This document shows positions 43,359 through 53,166 of a stretch of DNA of 64,000 bases, piece by piece. Source of the DNA: Bradyrhizobium sp. BR 10289 (GTDB lineage: Bacteria; Pseudomonadota; Alphaproteobacteria; Rhizobiales; Xanthobacteraceae). Position 1 is the first letter of the stretch; every line of letters begins with the position of its first letter. The position numbers and the translations under genes were made by a program. The notes under the pieces are model-generated. The model worked only from the letters and a program-made list of their open reading frames with translations. It made no database searches and had not been told where the DNA came from. Location: positions 180,762 to 244,761 of the forward strand of contig NZ_JACOFR010000010.1 of assembly GCF_019455385.1 (NCBI RefSeq), in the 5' to 3' direction.

Positions 43359-44564
43359 TCATTTGCGTCCGGTCACTTCTCGATACACATTCAGATATTT
43401 TTCGGCGACGCGTGGCGGCTGTGTTTCGTTGACGACGCTCCGAAACGCCTCCTTGGTCGGCAGAGCGGATCGGCCGCCGTGCATGACGCCTTTAATTTTC
43501 TCGGCGAGGTCGGCGTCGTCGCCAGGGTTGAACAGCCACGCGTTGTTGTCTGCGCCGATCAGATCGGGGATACCGCCGGAGCGCGCGCCAATAACTGGAA
43601 CGCCGATGGCGTAGGACTCAAGGATGGTGCGGGGCAGGGGTTCTGCCCAGATCGAGGGAACGATGAGAACGTCGAGTTCGCGGAAAAAGTCGAATGGGTC
43701 GACCCAGCCAACGAACTCGATCGGCAGGCCTTCGGCGCGCCTTTTGAATTCATCGAGCGTATCTGGCGCCTGGCCCGCGATTCGTACGCGCCAATTTCCA
43801 TTGCCGACTCGTCTGAAGGCATCGATCAGGGTGCCTACGCCTTTTTCGATGTTGATTCGGCCGAGGTAGCCGAAGGTCACGGGCTGTTGCGCGCGGTCGA
43901 ACGTGGCTCGTGCGGTCGCGGCGCTGTCGGGGACGACAGCCCCGTTCCAGATCACGCGGCGACGTTCCGGCGGCAGGTGATCGAAGAAGCCATGTCTGAC
44001 ATGGACGTTGAGAGTTTCAGCGCCGACCGCTATTGCCGCGCTGACCCACTTGCTTGTCCAGAGCTTCGACATGTTGACGACCTTGCAGCCGAGATGCCAA
44101 TGGTCGCAATTTTCTCCGCGGCGGAACATCGCGGCGTTGCCACACAGCATGTCGTAGTCGCGCAGCGTGTGGACGATCGGAATCCCGCGTTTGTTCGCCG
44201 CTCTCCACACCAGAGTCGAAATGTCGACCATGGAGTGGGTGTTCACGACTTCCGGCTTGAAGTCGTCCAGGATGCGGTCGAACTCCGCTTCGATCTGCGT
44301 GTTCCACTGCTGCTTCATCTTCTGCCAGAGTCGCTGCCCGCGCGAATATTTTGGCCAGTCCTCGAGCCAGAAGCTGTTGTGGTGCGCCATGCGATAGACG
44401 GAGACGCCATTCTGGGCGGTCTTTGCGACGCCTTCGCGTTCGATGCAGGCCGCGCCAACCTGATGTCCCATCGACGTAAGCTGTTCGGCCAGCAATGCGA
44501 CTGACTTTTCGGCTCCGCCAACGATGTGAGGGGGGTAAAGCGAGCTCAGATGGAGAATACGCAT
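43359..44564 (-). CDS. glycosyltransferase family 4
   Basis: A 401-residue GT-B enzyme. The N-terminal domain starts MRILHLSSLYPPHIVGGAEK, with the glycine-rich loop after the first strand. The C-terminal donor domain has GYLGRINIEKGVGTLIDAFR and the E-x7-E-like WAEPLPRTILESYAIGVPVI. The donor sugar cannot be predicted. It lies 13 bases downstream of a related glycosyltransferase gene (44578), and the two begin almost alike, so this is a tandem pair. They would add neighbouring sugars of the repeat unit. Confidence 0.92.
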   Translation of the reverse strand: MRILHLSSLYPPHIVGGAEKSVALLAEQLTSMGHQVGAACIEREGVAKTAQNGVSVYRMAHHNSFWLEDWPKYSRGQRLWQKMKQQWNTQIEAEFDRILDDFKPEVVNTHSMVDISTLVWRAANKRGIPIVHTLRDYDMLCGNAAMFRRGENCDHWHLGCKVVNMSKLWTSKWVSAAIAVGAETLNVHVRHGFFDHLPPERRRVIWNGAVVPDSAATARATFDRAQQPVTFGYLGRINIEKGVGTLIDAFRRVGNGNWRVRIAGQAPDTLDEFKRRAEGLPIEFVGWVDPFDFFRELDVLIVPSIWAEPLPRTILESYAIGVPVIGARSGGIPDLIGADNNAWLFNPGDDADLAEKIKGVMHGGRSALPTKEAFRSVVNETQPPRVAEKYLNVYREVTGRK

Positions 44565-44577
44565 TGCGACGTCGGTC

Positions 44578-45771
44578 CTAGGAATTGAGAACGGCTTTAT
44601 AGAGGTCGAGATAGGCCTCGGTCACCTTGGCGGGCGCGACGCGTTCCGCGACCAAATCGGTCACTGGAGGCTTTCGCAACAGGCGTTCGGGATTTTCAAG
44701 AACCGAAAGCATCCTTTGTGCCAAGATCGCCGCATCCCCGGGCGGGAACAGCCAATCTGGCTGCAAAGGCCCGATCTGTTCGGCGATCCCGGCAGTTGCC
44801 GAGCCGATCACCGGCACGCCACGGATGTATGCTTCCGCGACCGTTCTGCCGAATGCTTCTGGCCAAACCGACGGGACGATGAGGCAATCGATGCCATCGA
44901 AAAAGGCATCCCGTTCCATGAAACCCGTGAAGGTGACGGGCAGTCCATGCGCGCGCGTCTCATACGGGACGGATTCATCGGATGGACGCCCGGTCACCAG
45001 CAGTTGCCAACCCGAACGCGGCAGCATGCGGCAAGCGTCGAGCAGAACATCGATGCCCTTTGAAGGCTCGATGCGCCCGAGAAAACCGAACACGATATCT
45101 CGCCCCGGTTCGTAGGCCCTGGTTCGTTGATGGTTCGGGGCGTCGACTGGATTCCAGATCACGCGGCGGAGTGATTGCGGAACGTGCTGAAACAGGTTCG
45201 CGTCGAGATGGCGTTGCAGGATCTCCGAGCCAACTCCCGTGACCGCGTCGACCGCCGATTGGTTGCATTGGTGCGGATAGGTTAGGAGTTTGCATCGAAA
45301 ATGCTGAGCGTTGCACGCATGCCCGTCGACGAACATCGAGCCCTTGCTACAGATGCTCTTGTAGTCGTGAAGAGTGTGCACGAGGCGCGTTTGGTGACGT
45401 TTGACCATCGACCAGATCTGCGGAGGCAGTTCGGAAAGCGAATGCGTGTTCACGACGTCGGGTCGGAAATCACGGATAACGTCGGAGAATTTCTGCACGG
45501 CATAGGCGTTCGTCTTCGTCTTGAGGCGATAATGTGCGCGCTCGATGCGTGACCGGCGATCCTGATCGAGAATGAAGTACGGCGTACCGTGCCCGGTGCG
45601 GTAGACGGTCACGCCGTTGCGCTCGGCCGGAGCCTCCTCCTTGCGGGATGCGCAAGCGACCGCGACGGCATGACCATAAGCAGCCTGGTTCTCCGCCAGA
45701 ACCTCGGCCATGACTTCTGCGCCTCCGACTTGGTCGGGATAATAGAGCGAGCTAATATGAAGGATACGCAT
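44578..45771 (-). CDS. glycosyltransferase family 4
   Basis: A 397-residue GT-B enzyme beginning MRILHISSLYYPDQVGGAEV. The donor domain has FGFLGRIEPSKGIDVLLDAC and WPEAFGRTVAEAYIRGVPVI. It is the first gene of the minus-strand pair with 43359-44564 and is likely a duplicate of it. Divergent from the glycosyltransferase at 45936, with about 165 bases between the starts that should hold both promoters. Substrate unknown. Confidence 0.92.
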   Translation of the reverse strand: MRILHISSLYYPDQVGGAEVMAEVLAENQAAYGHAVAVACASRKEEAPAERNGVTVYRTGHGTPYFILDQDRRSRIERAHYRLKTKTNAYAVQKFSDVIRDFRPDVVNTHSLSELPPQIWSMVKRHQTRLVHTLHDYKSICSKGSMFVDGHACNAQHFRCKLLTYPHQCNQSAVDAVTGVGSEILQRHLDANLFQHVPQSLRRVIWNPVDAPNHQRTRAYEPGRDIVFGFLGRIEPSKGIDVLLDACRMLPRSGWQLLVTGRPSDESVPYETRAHGLPVTFTGFMERDAFFDGIDCLIVPSVWPEAFGRTVAEAYIRGVPVIGSATAGIAEQIGPLQPDWLFPPGDAAILAQRMLSVLENPERLLRKPPVTDLVAERVAPAKVTEAYLDLYKAVLNS

Positions 45772-45935
45772 CAGGAATCGTCGCTAGGAGTGCCCCTTGC
45801 TTATAGCAAACATCGTCGTTTTGAACCGCGCTGATTGTGATTAATGATGGACTATCAAGGCTTTTGCTGCCACTATGATTAACCTAAACAATATGGCCTC
45901 CGCCTAACCTAGATGACCGCTGTTCCTCGCCGCTG

Positions 45936-47069
45936 ATGCCTCGCGTGCTCTTGAATATGCCCAGTCAGTTCGGGGGCAAGCCGTCGGGTGTCGCCCGAAT
46001 GGCATTCTGTCTGATCGAGGCTCTGCTGAAGAATCCAAAGTTTGACTACGTCTTGCGATCGCCCTGGGAACGGCGGGATTTGCCGATGTCGCTGCAGGCA
46101 TCCCCCCTCGATGTGATCACAATAAGGCGGCCGCCGGTGATGATTGCCGATGTGATCAGGCAGATCTTCTCGATGCCAATTTTCTGTCGTCAGCATGACA
46201 TTGATCTCCTCGTCAATATCGATCCTTTCGGAGCACCTACCGGAGCGCGGGCCCGCGTCATGATTGTCCATGATCTGTATTTTCGTGTGCTTCCGCAGCA
46301 GGTGAGCCGGCGAGAGGCGTTTACGACCGACATCATCTATCGCCTGATGCTTGCGAACCATGACCGTGTCGTGACGGTATCGGATGCGACGAAGCGCGAT
46401 CTCTTGCATCATTACCCCGCTGGTGCAGCGCGGGCTACGACGGTTCACTCCGCGGCAACGCTCGCACCGATTTCACTTGATGTCGAGGGTCCGGAAATCG
46501 AGGGGCGTTATGTGCTGGCTGTTGGAAATGCGACCCTGAACAAGAACTTCAAGGTCCTGGCGGAGGCAATGGCGTCGCTGCATCAGGTGCTTCCGGATGT
46601 TGCGCTGGTCCATGTCGGGAGTGACCCCAGCGAGAGCATTGGCAATGTGCTTTCGGCGCGCAGGTCGACACTCCGTCTGGTTCGTCTCACCGGCATCGAC
46701 GACAATCGACTTGCGCGGCTCTATCGTCATGCGGAGTGCCTGTGCGTCCCCTCGCTCTATGAAGGGTTCTGCCTTCCGGTACTCGAAGCTCAGGGATTGA
46801 GTTGCCCTGTGGTGTGCTCCGATCGATCCGCAACGCCTGAAGTCGCGGGCCCGGGCGCGATGACGTTCAATCCGGAGGATCCGGAGATGCTTTCTAAAAA
46901 GCTGCATGCGCTGCTCACCAACACAGAGTTGCGCGGGCAACTGGTGCAACACGGGCTGGAGAACCAGCAAAGCTTCTCCTGGACGAATGCGGCCAACCAA
47001 TACGAAGAGATATTCCGGCAGGCGATTTCGAAGCGCGCGCCGGAGTCTACGGCCGCTCGTCCGACGTGA
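45936..47069 (+). CDS. glycosyltransferase family 4
   Basis: A 377-residue GT-B enzyme starting MPRVLLNMPSQFGGKPSGVA. The second domain has YVLAVGNATLNKNFKVLAEA and the conserved YEGFCLPVLEAQGLSCPVVC. It is of the type that transfers mannose or similar sugars. Nine bases separate it from the next glycosyltransferase gene. The first half contains the IVHDLYFRVLP segment common in this group. Together with the next gene it forms the + strand counterpart of the minus-strand pair. Confidence 0.92.
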   Translation: MPRVLLNMPSQFGGKPSGVARMAFCLIEALLKNPKFDYVLRSPWERRDLPMSLQASPLDVITIRRPPVMIADVIRQIFSMPIFCRQHDIDLLVNIDPFGAPTGARARVMIVHDLYFRVLPQQVSRREAFTTDIIYRLMLANHDRVVTVSDATKRDLLHHYPAGAARATTVHSAATLAPISLDVEGPEIEGRYVLAVGNATLNKNFKVLAEAMASLHQVLPDVALVHVGSDPSESIGNVLSARRSTLRLVRLTGIDDNRLARLYRHAECLCVPSLYEGFCLPVLEAQGLSCPVVCSDRSATPEVAGPGAMTFNPEDPEMLSKKLHALLTNTELRGQLVQHGLENQQSFSWTNAANQYEEIFRQAISKRAPESTAARPT

Positions 47070-47078
47070 AGGTACCGC

Positions 47079-48230
47079 ATGACCAAGAGTGCATTATTCG
47101 TCAGCCAGACGGCCGAGAAGGGTGGAGCAGAATTGTTCATGCTCGACCTTCTTGCGCACGGTCCTCGCGACTGGAGCGGTTGCTTCTTCGAAGACGGGCC
47201 GGCGGCCAAGGATCTCGTGGCGGCAGACCGGCAGCCGATCGTACTCTCGTCGGGCACGAACCTGTCGGCGGTTCGGCGTGAGGCATCTGCCCTGCAAATG
47301 CTCGGCGCTGCCGGCACGGTTTGGTCTCTTGCGCGGGAGCTGGCGCGGACCGGTAAGGATTATCGCGCGATCTGCGCAAACTCGCAGAAGGCGCTGTTCG
47401 TCTCTGCGCTGGCCACCCGGATGATCGGAAGGCCTCTGGTGTGGGTGCTGCACGACATCATCACCGATCCAGCGTTCAGCCGAAACACGCGTCGCGCAGC
47501 CGTGCTCTTCGCGAACCTCTTCGCGACCCGCGTGGTCGCAAACTCAAAGGCGACAGCACAGGCTTTTGCTGACGCTGGCGGGCGGTCCGAGCGCGTCAGG
47601 ATCGTCTATTGTGGTTTCGACCCGGCGGCCCATCCGCAGGGGACGTCTGCGGCCGGACAGGCGCTGCGCCGGCGTTTCGGGCTCGGCGATGGACCTGTTG
47701 TCGGGCTGTTCGGTCGGCTCACCCCGTGGAAGGGGCAACACGTGCTTTTCAAGGCCTTGGCAACACTCCCTGCCGTTCAGGCTGTGATTGTTGGCAGCGC
47801 CATGTTCGGCCAGGACGCGTATGAGGCGGAAGTACGGCAGTTGGCAACGTCGGAAGGGCTCGACGATCGGGTTCGTTTCACCGGGTTCCAGCGCGACATC
47901 GCCGACATCATGGCTGGGGTCGATATCGTGCTTCACACCTCCACCCATGCTGAGCCTTTCGGTAGGGTGGTTGTGGAGGGGATGCTGGCCGGGCGCCCGG
48001 TGATTGCAACGAAGGGTGGCGGAGTTAACGAGATTATCACTGAAGATTGCGACGGCCTGCTGGTGCCGCCCAGCGATCCAGCGGCGCTGGCGGCGGCTAT
48101 TGCTCGGCTTCTAACGGATCGTGATTTTGCCGCCCGGATTGCGGGTGCGGGGCGCGTCACGGCCGTGGAACGCTTTAATATTTCAAAAACATGCGCGGAT
48201 ATGGCCGCCGTGCTCGACGAATTAAGCTAA
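47079..48230 (+). CDS. glycosyltransferase family 4
   Basis: A 383-residue GT-B enzyme. It begins MTKSALFVSQTAEKGGAELF, with a donor domain containing VVGLFGRLTPWKGQHVLFKA and HAEPFGRVVVEGMLAGRPVI. The pattern is similar to the tandem partners, but the sequence is its own group. It is nine bases downstream of the preceding glycosyltransferase and about 107 bases before two acyltransferases. Product: a sugar in the repeat unit, identity unknown. Confidence 0.92.
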   Translation: MTKSALFVSQTAEKGGAELFMLDLLAHGPRDWSGCFFEDGPAAKDLVAADRQPIVLSSGTNLSAVRREASALQMLGAAGTVWSLARELARTGKDYRAICANSQKALFVSALATRMIGRPLVWVLHDIITDPAFSRNTRRAAVLFANLFATRVVANSKATAQAFADAGGRSERVRIVYCGFDPAAHPQGTSAAGQALRRRFGLGDGPVVGLFGRLTPWKGQHVLFKALATLPAVQAVIVGSAMFGQDAYEAEVRQLATSEGLDDRVRFTGFQRDIADIMAGVDIVLHTSTHAEPFGRVVVEGMLAGRPVIATKGGGVNEIITEDCDGLLVPPSDPAALAAAIARLLTDRDFAARIAGAGRVTAVERFNISKTCADMAAVLDELS

Positions 48231-48337
48231 ACGGCGAGAAGTCGCACGCGTCTCGCCCAGCCGCGGTACAAAATTTGCTGTAATTTACTCATCTGGTCTC
48301 CCCCAATCTCGACCCTGCTCGGCACCACGGAACAACG

Positions 48338-49450
48338 ATGGCTATGGAAAGATTGCAGACCATTGACGGCCTGCGCGGGATCGCGGCAGTCACCGTGATC
48401 GTGCAGCATTGCCTCGAGTTCACGCCTCTGCGGAACCCTGACGCAACGATGGCGACGCCAATCGAGTACATTTTCTCGAACGAGTTCAACCTCGGCAGGT
48501 TTGGCGTCATCGTCTTCTTCTTGATTAGCGGGTTCCTGATTCCGAGCAGCATTCGAAACCAGCCGCGGCCTCTGATCAGCTTCGCGATCGGGCGGTTCTT
48601 CCGGCTCTATCCGTTGTACTGGTTGTCGATGGTTCTTGCCCTGATCGTCGGCGCCATGCTCGGCAGGCAAACGTCAAGCCTGGTCGAAGTTCTCGTGAAC
48701 ATCACGATGTTCCAGAAGGCGGTCGGAGTGGCCAATGTTCTCGATCCCTACTGGACCCTGTTTGTCGAGCATCTCTTCTATCTGCTGTGTGCATTCCTCT
48801 TTGCTGTCGGCGCGTTGTTCAATGAAAGCGCAATGCGGACCATCGTGTGGGCCAGCGGGATCGTGCTTGTCCTCGGTGGACTTGCGCTGACTCTGGTTCC
48901 GACCGCGTGGTACGCCAAGCACCTGATCACGTTGATCAACTACCCGTCGCTCATTTTTACAATGCTGGTCGGCCACAATATTCGCATGTCGCTTGGTCGT
49001 GGTGATCCCTCGATGCCTTGGTCAGTGCTTTCGCTTTATGCGGCTGTGCTGCTGGCAGCTTATTTGGGTCACGAAGCCTATGGTGGTTTTGTTGGCCTAT
49101 TGTCGTCAGCTTCGGTTATGTATTCGACCGGTGCCGCTCTGCTTGTTTTTGTTGTCGTCCTTCAAACGAACATGCTTCGTGGCGAAATATTCGCCTATGT
49201 CGGACGGATAAGTTATGGCTTGTACCTGTTTCACGGGATTTCGTTGTGGATCGCGATTACAATCACCGGAAAGCCGGAAACTTTCTGGGAGTCGCTGGCA
49301 CTTTTGGGTCTGGTGAGTGGCATTACATTTGCCGTGTCGGCAATCACGTTTAGCATGGTCGAGGAGCCTTTCATTGCGTTGGGCAAGAACGTCCGCCGGT
49401 TTGTCGCGCGGCCTGACGCGGGCTTGAGCTCGAAGCCCTCGATTGGATGA
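48338..49450 (+). CDS. acyltransferase-3 family protein
   Basis: A 370-residue protein with about ten membrane helices. The N-terminus ERLQTIDGLRGIAAVTVIVQ, followed by His in VQHCLEF, FGVIVFFLISGFLIPSSI and GRFFRLYPLYWLSMVLAL, is the standard acyltransferase-3 pattern. It is highly similar to the next gene (49520-50701) along its length, showing a tandem duplication. Both would O-acylate sugars of the polysaccharide, perhaps on different positions. Confidence 0.9.
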   Translation: MAMERLQTIDGLRGIAAVTVIVQHCLEFTPLRNPDATMATPIEYIFSNEFNLGRFGVIVFFLISGFLIPSSIRNQPRPLISFAIGRFFRLYPLYWLSMVLALIVGAMLGRQTSSLVEVLVNITMFQKAVGVANVLDPYWTLFVEHLFYLLCAFLFAVGALFNESAMRTIVWASGIVLVLGGLALTLVPTAWYAKHLITLINYPSLIFTMLVGHNIRMSLGRGDPSMPWSVLSLYAAVLLAAYLGHEAYGGFVGLLSSASVMYSTGAALLVFVVVLQTNMLRGEIFAYVGRISYGLYLFHGISLWIAITITGKPETFWESLALLGLVSGITFAVSAITFSMVEEPFIALGKNVRRFVARPDAGLSSKPSIG

Positions 49451-49519
49451 CAGGATGGTGCTGCGCTTGCATCGGAATGGTCGATCGCGCAGGAAAGATG
49501 GTCGTGGAGAGAATGAACG

Positions 49520-50701
49520 ATGACCGCTAACCGATTTCAGTCCATCGACGGCTTGCGCGGGATTGCGGCGCTCAGCGTCATCGTTCAGCATTGTCTCGAA
49601 TTCACCCCCCTGAAAGATCCGAGTGCCACGTTCGCTTCGTCACCGATCTCTTACATCTTCGTCAATGATCTCAATCTCGGGCGCTTCGGCGTCATCGTGT
49701 TCTTCTTCATCAGCGGATTTTTGATTCCGAGCAGCATCGGGAACCATACCGGAGCCATCACGAGCTTCGTCATAGGTCGCTTTTTCCGTCTCTACCCCCT
49801 GTACTGGCTATCGATCGTGCTAGCACTCGTGGCGGCTGCGGCGGTCGGAAACAAGATGCCGACAGTCATCCAGGTCGTGGCCAATCTCTCGATGTTCCAG
49901 ATGTTGTTTGGGATCGAGAACATTCTCTATCCCTACTGGACGCTTCTGATCGAGCATTTCTTCTATATTCTGTGCGTGCTGTTCTTCATTGTCGGCGCTC
50001 TTCACGATCGGAACAAGATGCGGCTGATCATGTTCGCGAGCGGCGCATTCATCGCCTTCCTTGCGATTGTCCTGATGATCAGGCCCGACCTGCCTCACGC
50101 CAAGCAAGTGGCGGATTTGATGTACACGGCCTCGTTCCTGTTCGCCATGATCGTCGGCCACAACATTCGTCTTGCCCAGACCGGGGAAGGGTTTTCCTTG
50201 CCTGGAGAGATTCCGGCGACCTGCGTTGCGGTGTTCCTCCTCATCTGCATCGCGCGTCAATTTCTCGGAGACTATTCGGCACTGCTGACTCCGGCCTCCG
50301 TTTTCATCTCGACCATCGGCGCTCTTGCGCTTTTCCTGGTGGCTTTGCAGATGCGGCTGTTCAGCTCGAGCCCGTTCGTTTATCTGGGGCAGATCAGCTA
50401 CGGCCTCTATCTCTTCCATGGGATCGCACTGTGGATCGCCATCAAATTTACTGGCAAGCCCACTGATGTCGTTCACGCGCTGCTTTTGCTCTCTTTTGTC
50501 GTCGGACTAACGTTCGTGGTCTCGGCGTTGACCTTCCGGTTCGTCGAGACGCCCTGCATCGCCATCGGACGGTCGGTACGACGAAGGGTTGCGCAGGGGA
50601 GGGTTATCCTGCGCGATAACGAAGCTCTCGCATCCATTCGGGTTGGTGACGCCATGCGGCCTCTCAAGGAGCAGCCGACGTCGCCGGATGCGAGAGGGTG
50701 A
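49520..50701 (+). CDS. acyltransferase-3 family protein (tandem paralog)
   Basis: A 393-residue protein whose first 150 residues match the preceding gene closely: NRFQSIDGLRGIAALSVIVQ, His in VQHCLEF, and GRFFRLYPLYWLSIVLAL. It has an added C-terminal segment of about 20 residues (DNEALASIRVGDAMRPLKEQ). The ATG lies 69 bases after the previous stop. The function is as for its partner: transfer of an acyl group to a sugar. It converges with another acyltransferase gene. Confidence 0.9.
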   Translation: MTANRFQSIDGLRGIAALSVIVQHCLEFTPLKDPSATFASSPISYIFVNDLNLGRFGVIVFFFISGFLIPSSIGNHTGAITSFVIGRFFRLYPLYWLSIVLALVAAAAVGNKMPTVIQVVANLSMFQMLFGIENILYPYWTLLIEHFFYILCVLFFIVGALHDRNKMRLIMFASGAFIAFLAIVLMIRPDLPHAKQVADLMYTASFLFAMIVGHNIRLAQTGEGFSLPGEIPATCVAVFLLICIARQFLGDYSALLTPASVFISTIGALALFLVALQMRLFSSSPFVYLGQISYGLYLFHGIALWIAIKFTGKPTDVVHALLLLSFVVGLTFVVSALTFRFVETPCIAIGRSVRRRVAQGRVILRDNEALASIRVGDAMRPLKEQPTSPDARG

Positions 50702-50790
50702 GATCGGTGTGGCAGAGGGGCTATTCGCCAACCTACCGACGGGCTTGGTCGCTCGGCCAGCCCTTGCCGCGATCAATCCAGGTAAGGGTG

Positions 50791-51855
50791 TCAGCCGGGC
50801 ACCAGCGGCTTGCGTCCAGACGCCGGCAGGCGCGTGCTGTCCGTGAGAGGTTGCTCAACGCAACGATAGGTGATCACTCCAAAGATAGTGGCGATCGCCA
50901 TGACGACGAGACCGCAGAGCAACGTCGCCCACCCGGTGTGGGCTATCCGCGCCACGGCCAGTCCGAGAACTGCCACGACGAGGAAGTGCGACAAATAGAT
51001 CGAATAGCTGGCGTCACCGATCAGCCTGAGAACGCTATTGCCGACCCGTTGATGGCACTGCTCGAGGCCGACGGCTCCCAGGACGATCATGGCGGCCGGA
51101 ACACCGTATCTTAGGACCGTGTTGGTCTCCGGCAGCACCGCAAGCTCCATGGTGGGAAAGATCAGGCCGGAAAGCAGAAAGCCAATGAGGCCGACGCTCA
51201 GGAGCACGTAGTAGGAAACGCGCGTTTGCGTCTGGAGGCGGTCCCTTGTTGCGGCAATCACCATGCCAAAGACAAATTCGAGGATGATCGGCCGCGTATA
51301 GAAGAAGGTGACGACGCCCCAGCTCCCGGGCTGCTCGATGAACATACCCACGAAGGTAAGGCCGACCATGACGGCGACGAGGACGGCGACGCGCGTCCTT
51401 GCGTCGTTAAACGCAATCAGCGCCAGCGTGAACAGGAAGTAGAAGAACATTTCATAGTTTAACGTCCAGCCGAGCGAGTAGATCGGATATAGGTGGTTGA
51501 GTGACTTCTCGAACGGAACGAACAGGAGCGATTTCGCGATCGTTGCGAAGTTGAGCTGCGTCGAATTGAACACGCTCGGCAGGAAAATGCAGATCAGAAT
51601 CACCAGGCCGGTGAAGATGTAGTAGAGCGGCGCAATTCGAAAGAATCGTCGCTTCGCAAAGGTTAGCCAGGGCATGCCTTTGGCCGTCGAATGGACGATG
51701 ATGAACCCGCTGATGACGAAGAACAGATCCACTCCGCCAAATCCCGCCAAGCGCAACGTGGCCGGGATGAAATTGGCCGTAATCAGGACCTGGGTATGAA
51801 CCCAAACGACGAGCAGCGCGGCGATGCCTCTGAGAACCTGAATATTATTGAGCAC
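50791..51855 (-). CDS. acyltransferase-3 family protein
   Basis: A 354-residue membrane protein. MLNNIQVLRGIAALLVVWVH includes the catalytic His, GFGGVDLFFVISGFIIVHST and RRFFRIAPLYYIFTGLV follow, and YSLGWTLNYEMFFYFLFTLA is shared with the acyltransferases at 40160 and 51975, not with the 48338/49520 pair. It starts at GTG 51855 with GGTGG close by. It is the last gene of a minus-strand run with 51975 and 53167. Acyl donor and sugar are unknown. Confidence 0.9.
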   Translation of the reverse strand: MLNNIQVLRGIAALLVVWVHTQVLITANFIPATLRLAGFGGVDLFFVISGFIIVHSTAKGMPWLTFAKRRFFRIAPLYYIFTGLVILICIFLPSVFNSTQLNFATIAKSLLFVPFEKSLNHLYPIYSLGWTLNYEMFFYFLFTLALIAFNDARTRVAVLVAVMVGLTFVGMFIEQPGSWGVVTFFYTRPIILEFVFGMVIAATRDRLQTQTRVSYYVLLSVGLIGFLLSGLIFPTMELAVLPETNTVLRYGVPAAMIVLGAVGLEQCHQRVGNSVLRLIGDASYSIYLSHFLVVAVLGLAVARIAHTGWATLLCGLVVMAIATIFGVITYRCVEQPLTDSTRLPASGRKPLVPG

Positions 51856-51974
51856 GATCCACCATTCAAATCATCTGTGTGCGGCTGCGCGCCAGCTGAG
51901 GTCAACTTTATCACAACGTTCGTTGCCGTTGCCAGCGCTAGTGGTCGGAGCAGGATGTTGCCCGGAAAATGTGC

Positions 51975-53087
51975 CTAACGAGCGAGTTTTCGTCTCGCTG
52001 GGGTGAAGAATTGAGCAACCGCGCGAGCGCTCGGCCGTTCGAAGCGGTGGTATGAAATAATGGCCACAACGGACGCGAGAAGGATCACTGCCAGAACAAG
52101 AACAGGTAGCGGCAGTTTCGCGAAAAGTGCAGACCTCCGGAACACGACCGAGACTGCGAAGATGACGAACGGATGGATTAGATACAGTGAGTACGAGGCG
52201 TTGCCGATTTCGACCGGGACGGTCAGCCATCGGGCCGGACTAATATCCCTGCCCAACGCGGCGCCTGCGATAACCAGGGCCGCAGGAATTCCCATCGTGA
52301 CAAAGCGAGGCAGGCCGTTCAAATTGGTGCCGTCGATCTCTGGTGGTGATCCGAACGGCATCAGAAGGATCAGCGCGGCGCCAGCCGCGATCAGGCCAAT
52401 TCGCGCCAGCGGAGGAAGTGATACGCGCTCGTGCAGTACTGCAATCACGATACCCACGCCGAATTCGAGCACGATGGGTTGGGCCCAAAATGCCAGCGGT
52501 AGAACTTCCGTTGCCGAAATCAGGCCGAACGCGACGACGATGCCCAAGGCCGTCAGCACCCGTCCGGCGGACCCAAGATGCGACTGTCCAAGGCACAGCG
52601 CGAACAGAGCGTAGAAAAACATCTCGTAGTTTAGCGTCCAGCCAAGATTGTAGACCGGAAATGCGAGACCGTTGTTCCCCGGTCCGTAGATTGGCAGAAA
52701 CAGCAGAGACGCAATGATCGCGCCCGCGTACGCGAACGGTTCGGCCTGCGCAAATCCGAGTGCCTTCTTCGCGGCCGTCAATCCAAGAGCCAGGCACGTG
52801 CAGGTCCAGTAGAGTGGAACCAGGCGCGCAATCCGGTGAATGAAGAACGTTTGCCGCGGCTGATCGCCTGCGACGTACTTCTTGCTCGAATAGAAGATAA
52901 TGAATCCGGAGATGACGAAGAACAGATCGACGCCGACGCCCCATGGTATCGGCTGCCATGACGTGAACGTCGTGTTCGAAAGCGCGGCAAATTCTCGGCC
53001 CATGCCTTGAGTGTGGCCGATCACAACAAAGAGTGCTGCAATTCCGCGTAAAATCTGGATGGAGATGATTGATCCCGGACGCGTCAC
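51975..53087 (-). CDS. acyltransferase-3 family protein
   Basis: A 370-residue membrane protein started at GTG 53087, where GAGGGAAG lies five or six bases upstream; the open frame extends to 53222, and an ATG at 53153 is less favoured because it overlaps the neighbouring gene's end region. SIISIQILRGIAALFVVIGH holds the catalytic His, then GVGVDLFFVISGFIIFYSSK and YNLGWTLNYEMFFYALFAL. It resembles 40160 and 50791. It is the middle gene of a minus-strand unit after a polymerase-like gene. Confidence 0.88.
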   Translation of the reverse strand: MTRPGSIISIQILRGIAALFVVIGHTQGMGREFAALSNTTFTSWQPIPWGVGVDLFFVISGFIIFYSSKKYVAGDQPRQTFFIHRIARLVPLYWTCTCLALGLTAAKKALGFAQAEPFAYAGAIIASLLFLPIYGPGNNGLAFPVYNLGWTLNYEMFFYALFALCLGQSHLGSAGRVLTALGIVVAFGLISATEVLPLAFWAQPIVLEFGVGIVIAVLHERVSLPPLARIGLIAAGAALILLMPFGSPPEIDGTNLNGLPRFVTMGIPAALVIAGAALGRDISPARWLTVPVEIGNASYSLYLIHPFVIFAVSVVFRRSALFAKLPLPVLVLAVILLASVVAIISYHRFERPSARAVAQFFTPARRKLAR

Positions 53088-53166
53088 GCCAGTCTTCCCT
53101 CGCAGAAGCTGGACTTCGGGATATCGACCAAGTCCTTGAGACTGGCTGAGCATGCGTTGGATGTGT

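Noticed and set aside
43182..44504. 440-codon + strand frame over a glycosyltransferase gene
   Set aside because: Antisense to a GT4 gene with all its motifs; the frame is a composition artefact.
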